From positions 1 through 64,000 of the forward strand of contig JALCNP010000010.1 in NCBI GenBank assembly GCA_022649135.1: a stretch of DNA of 64,000 nt. The letters are read 5' to 3'. The first letter of the stretch is position 1. Every line of letters starts with the position of its first letter. The notes beneath the pieces were generated by a model. The model was not told where the DNA came from. It was given only the letters and a program-made list of their open reading frames with translations, and ran no database searches. A program made the position numbers and the translations under genes. Origin of the DNA: Bifidobacterium sp. (GTDB lineage: Bacteria; Actinomycetota; Actinomycetes; Actinomycetales; Bifidobacteriaceae). Of the stretch, positions 62,362 through 64,000 are shown one piece after another.

Positions 62362-62395
62362 AGGGGGCAGCGGATCGTACAATCCGCTGCCCCCT
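62362..62395 (+). terminator. strong stem-loop between major pilin and sortase genes
   Basis: AGGGGGCAGCGGAT (62362-62375) pairs perfectly with ATCCGCTGCCCCCT (62382-62395) across a six-base loop. It lies 31 bases after the pilin stop and 23 bases before the sortase start. As a partial terminator or 3'-end stabiliser it would give much more pilin than sortase from one transcript. Confidence 0.75.
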
Positions 62396-62418
62396 CAGCC
62401 GTGAATAAGGAGACTGCG

Positions 62419-63312
62419 ATGCACCGTACCTGGCGCTTACGGCTACGTGCCCTGATACCGGCTGTCCTGGTCATGAGCGGTCTGGTCGTATTCCTCTACC
62501 CGTCGATTGCCGGCTGGTTCTCGCAGTCGGACCAGTCACGCCTGATCAATCAATCGGTTCAGGAGATCTCGTCCGGAGATCTGTCGCCTTCCGTGTCACA
62601 GCAGCTCGCAGCGGCGCACGCATACAACGACGCCCTGTCCTCGGGGGCGTTGCTTGAGGCGCACCACCGCCTTCCCACGGGGGCGGGAGTCAGCACGGAT
62701 CCCCGCGAATCCTTGAACTACAACAAACTGCTTGTCGAACCGTCCGGGGTCATGGCCAGGCTGCGCATCCCCTCCATCAATCTCGATCTTCCCATCTACC
62801 ACGGAACTTCGACGGATACGCTGTCCAAAGGGGTCGGGCATCTGGAAGGGACATCCCTGCCCGTGGGGGGAAAGGGAACCCATGCCGTTCTGACGGGGCA
62901 TCGTGGTCTGGCGACCGCGACGCTGTTCACCCATCTCGACAAGGTGAGACGCGGCGACACCTTCACCATCGGGGTCCTGGGGCAGGTCCTCACCTACAAG
63001 GTCTTTAACATCGCCGTCGTCGACCCCTCGGACACCGCCTCCCTCAAGGCGGATCCGACAAGGGATCTCGTGACGCTGGTCACCTGCACCCCACTGGGCA
63101 TCAACTCACAAAGAATCCTGGTGACCGGGGAGCGCGTCACGCCCACGCCCGCCCGTGACCGTGCCGATGCGGCGCGGAAATCCGATCTCCCCGGATTCCC
63201 CTGGTGGGCCGTGGTCCTGGGCGCCGGTGTCCTGGGCGCCATGGCGTTCGTTTGGAGATCGTGGTACCCCCAACGCTCCTGTGCCCGGCATCGTCGCGGG
63301 CGGGTCCCGTGA
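62419..63312 (+). CDS. class C (pilus-assembly) sortase
   Basis: A 297-residue membrane-bound transpeptidase. N-terminal span LIPAVLVMSGLVVFLYPSIAGWF; then the catalytic domain with VLTGHRGL (His161), LVTCTPLG (Cys223) and NSQRILVTGER (Arg232); a C-terminal span (FPWWAVVLGAGVLGAMAFVW) is typical of class C. A DPRES-like lid motif near residue 95 (TDPRESLN) is present in place of the usual DPx. It joins the major pilin and tip protein through LPLTG and the pilin-motif Lys. ATG 62419 behind AAGGAG is preferred over GTG 62401. Confidence 0.93.
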   Translation: MHRTWRLRLRALIPAVLVMSGLVVFLYPSIAGWFSQSDQSRLINQSVQEISSGDLSPSVSQQLAAAHAYNDALSSGALLEAHHRLPTGAGVSTDPRESLNYNKLLVEPSGVMARLRIPSINLDLPIYHGTSTDTLSKGVGHLEGTSLPVGGKGTHAVLTGHRGLATATLFTHLDKVRRGDTFTIGVLGQVLTYKVFNIAVVDPSDTASLKADPTRDLVTLVTCTPLGINSQRILVTGERVTPTPARDRADAARKSDLPGFPWWAVVLGAGVLGAMAFVWRSWYPQRSCARHRRGRVP

Positions 63313-63396
63313 TGTCAAGGGAAATCCGAGAATCCCTGGCCTGGCGGCCCGCCCGTAACGTCTGCCGCGCCGCTCATGGAGGCGCGACGCAATAAA

Positions 63397-64000
63397 TCAC
63401 TCTTGGGGGGGGGGGGATACAGACTCTCCCGTTCGCAGATAACCGGGAACGATGTAGTGCATCGGACCGTCGGCGTGTGCGCAGCCGTAGCTTCCATCGG
63501 GCCGTCGTGTCGGCAGACTCAGGCTTTGGGGGAAGTCCTCGGAGTTCAGCAGGCTCGACATCGCCGTGAGGGTCGCCGTGACGATGTCATTGCTCGGCTG
63601 GACCCATGTCTGTATCGAGACGGGGATGTATTGAGTCACCGGCCACCCTCCGAAACTCGCTACGGAAAGCTTGTATGGAACGTGGATGCCGGCGTTCTGC
63701 AGCACCCGAACAAGGGTGAAGGCCAGAAAATCGCTGAGCACGAACACCGCGGTCGGCGGGTTGCGCAGCATATACGACTGGGAGTTGAGCAGGGGGACGA
63801 TTCGTGTCGTCAGCTGCTTCTCCGACGAGGAGAAGTAGCGGCCGAAATCCACGGGGATCGAATGCACCAGTGACGGATCGAATGTGATGCCGTGCCGGTC
63901 GAGCGCCTGACGATAGCCTTCCACTCTCCGGGAATAGTTCGACCGCGTCCCGAAGGAGTCCGTAAGAACCTCGATGCGGGTGTGCCCCGCCTCGATGAGC
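63397..64000 (-). CDS. LacI-family regulator, C-terminal part (truncated by window edge)
   Basis: The last 201 residues of a LacI-type regulator, running in from beyond the window. Seen: the effector-domain segments LIEAGHTRIEVLTDSF, GYRQALDRHGI, TAVFVLSDFLAFTLVRVLQNAGIHVPYKLSVASFGGWPVTQYIPVSIQTWVQPSNDIVTATLTAM. The helix-turn-helix lies outside. The end is unusual: a run of 12 C on the coding strand encodes PPP just before the stop, so slippage would change the last residues and stop. It is convergent with the pilus sortase gene. Confidence 0.85.
   Translation of the reverse strand, partial: LIEAGHTRIEVLTDSFGTRSNYSRRVEGYRQALDRHGITFDPSLVHSIPVDFGRYFSSSEKQLTTRIVPLLNSQSYMLRNPPTAVFVLSDFLAFTLVRVLQNAGIHVPYKLSVASFGGWPVTQYIPVSIQTWVQPSNDIVTATLTAMSSLLNSEDFPQSLSLPTRRPDGSYGCAHADGPMHYIVPGYLRTGESVSPPPQE
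63405..63416. repeat. 12-base poly-G tract at the 3' end of a LacI gene
   Basis: Twelve G on the plus strand (12 C in the LacI coding strand), six codons before the stop. It is the longest homopolymer I saw. Tracts of this length slip readily in replication. Poly-G phase variation of bifidobacterial sortase-pilus genes has been described, and this tract lies next to a pilus operon, though inside the adjacent regulator. Confidence 0.9.

Noticed and set aside
1..64000. tRNA, rRNA, insertion sequence or prophage genes
   Set aside because: I looked for conserved tRNA ends, transposase or integrase motifs and rRNA segments by eye and saw none; a covariance-model or profile search would be needed to exclude short RNAs.

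Overview
The window looks like a chromosomal segment of a Gram-positive actinobacterium, most likely Bifidobacterium or a close relative. The reasons are the high GC content (judged by eye, not computed), the density of LacI-type regulators beside small sugar and nucleoside catabolic cassettes, intracellular GH32 and GH51 enzymes, and a FimA-type sortase-dependent pilus operon. I see no tRNA, rRNA, insertion sequence, phage gene or CRISPR array. It reads as a string of metabolic and cell-surface cassettes, 47 complete or nearly complete genes plus one truncated gene at each edge.

Region by region. 1-1.7 kb: the 3' end of a 2-hydroxyacid dehydrogenase and a zinc dehydrogenase, separated by degenerate 16-17 bp tandem repeats. 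2.4-14.5 kb: an apparent Amadori-compound (fructosamine) locus, made of a peptide-type ABC importer with fused ATPases, a FrlB-like deglycase, a FrlD-like kinase, a GntR/UTRA regulator, a YtcJ-like amidohydrolase and a YfcC-family carrier. A perfect 50-bp palindrome precedes the deglycase gene. 14.6-17.9 kb: a polar amino acid ABC importer on the minus strand. 18.4-22.5 kb: a small YHS protein, a YccF-domain protein, and cytosine permease plus cytosine deaminase. 22.6-26.3 kb: a LacI regulator, a GRP-family sugar carrier and a beta-fructofuranosidase with strong palindromic operators. 26.6-29.9 kb: an alcohol dehydrogenase, a DUF4232 lipoprotein and a divergent NRAMP-type transporter.

30-43 kb holds three nucleoside hydrolase plus MFS transporter pairs. 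Two are adjacent paralogous copies on the minus strand, and one is on the plus strand next to a LacI regulator. All three have a near-identical 16-bp palindrome upstream, which suggests one regulon. One hydrolase has a +1 frameshift in an A8 tract at its start codon. Between them lies an SdpI-like protein, an ArsR/SdpR-like repressor and an ABC exporter, probably a self-regulated immunity or envelope-stress operon.

43.4-64 kb: a TetR regulator, a 1815-residue surface adhesin ending in LADTG, then an arabinose-polymer cluster (LacI, GH51 arabinofuranosidase, GPH transporter) and an alpha/beta hydrolase, MFS carrier and LacI group. Last is a pilus operon (tip-type adhesin, major pilin, class C sortase) followed by a truncated LacI gene with a 12-base homopolymer at its 3' end. 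LacI-type operator sequences lie before both the adhesin and the pilus operon, which suggests that surface structures respond to carbohydrate supply. Functional assignments rest on motifs recognised by eye; no database search was run.
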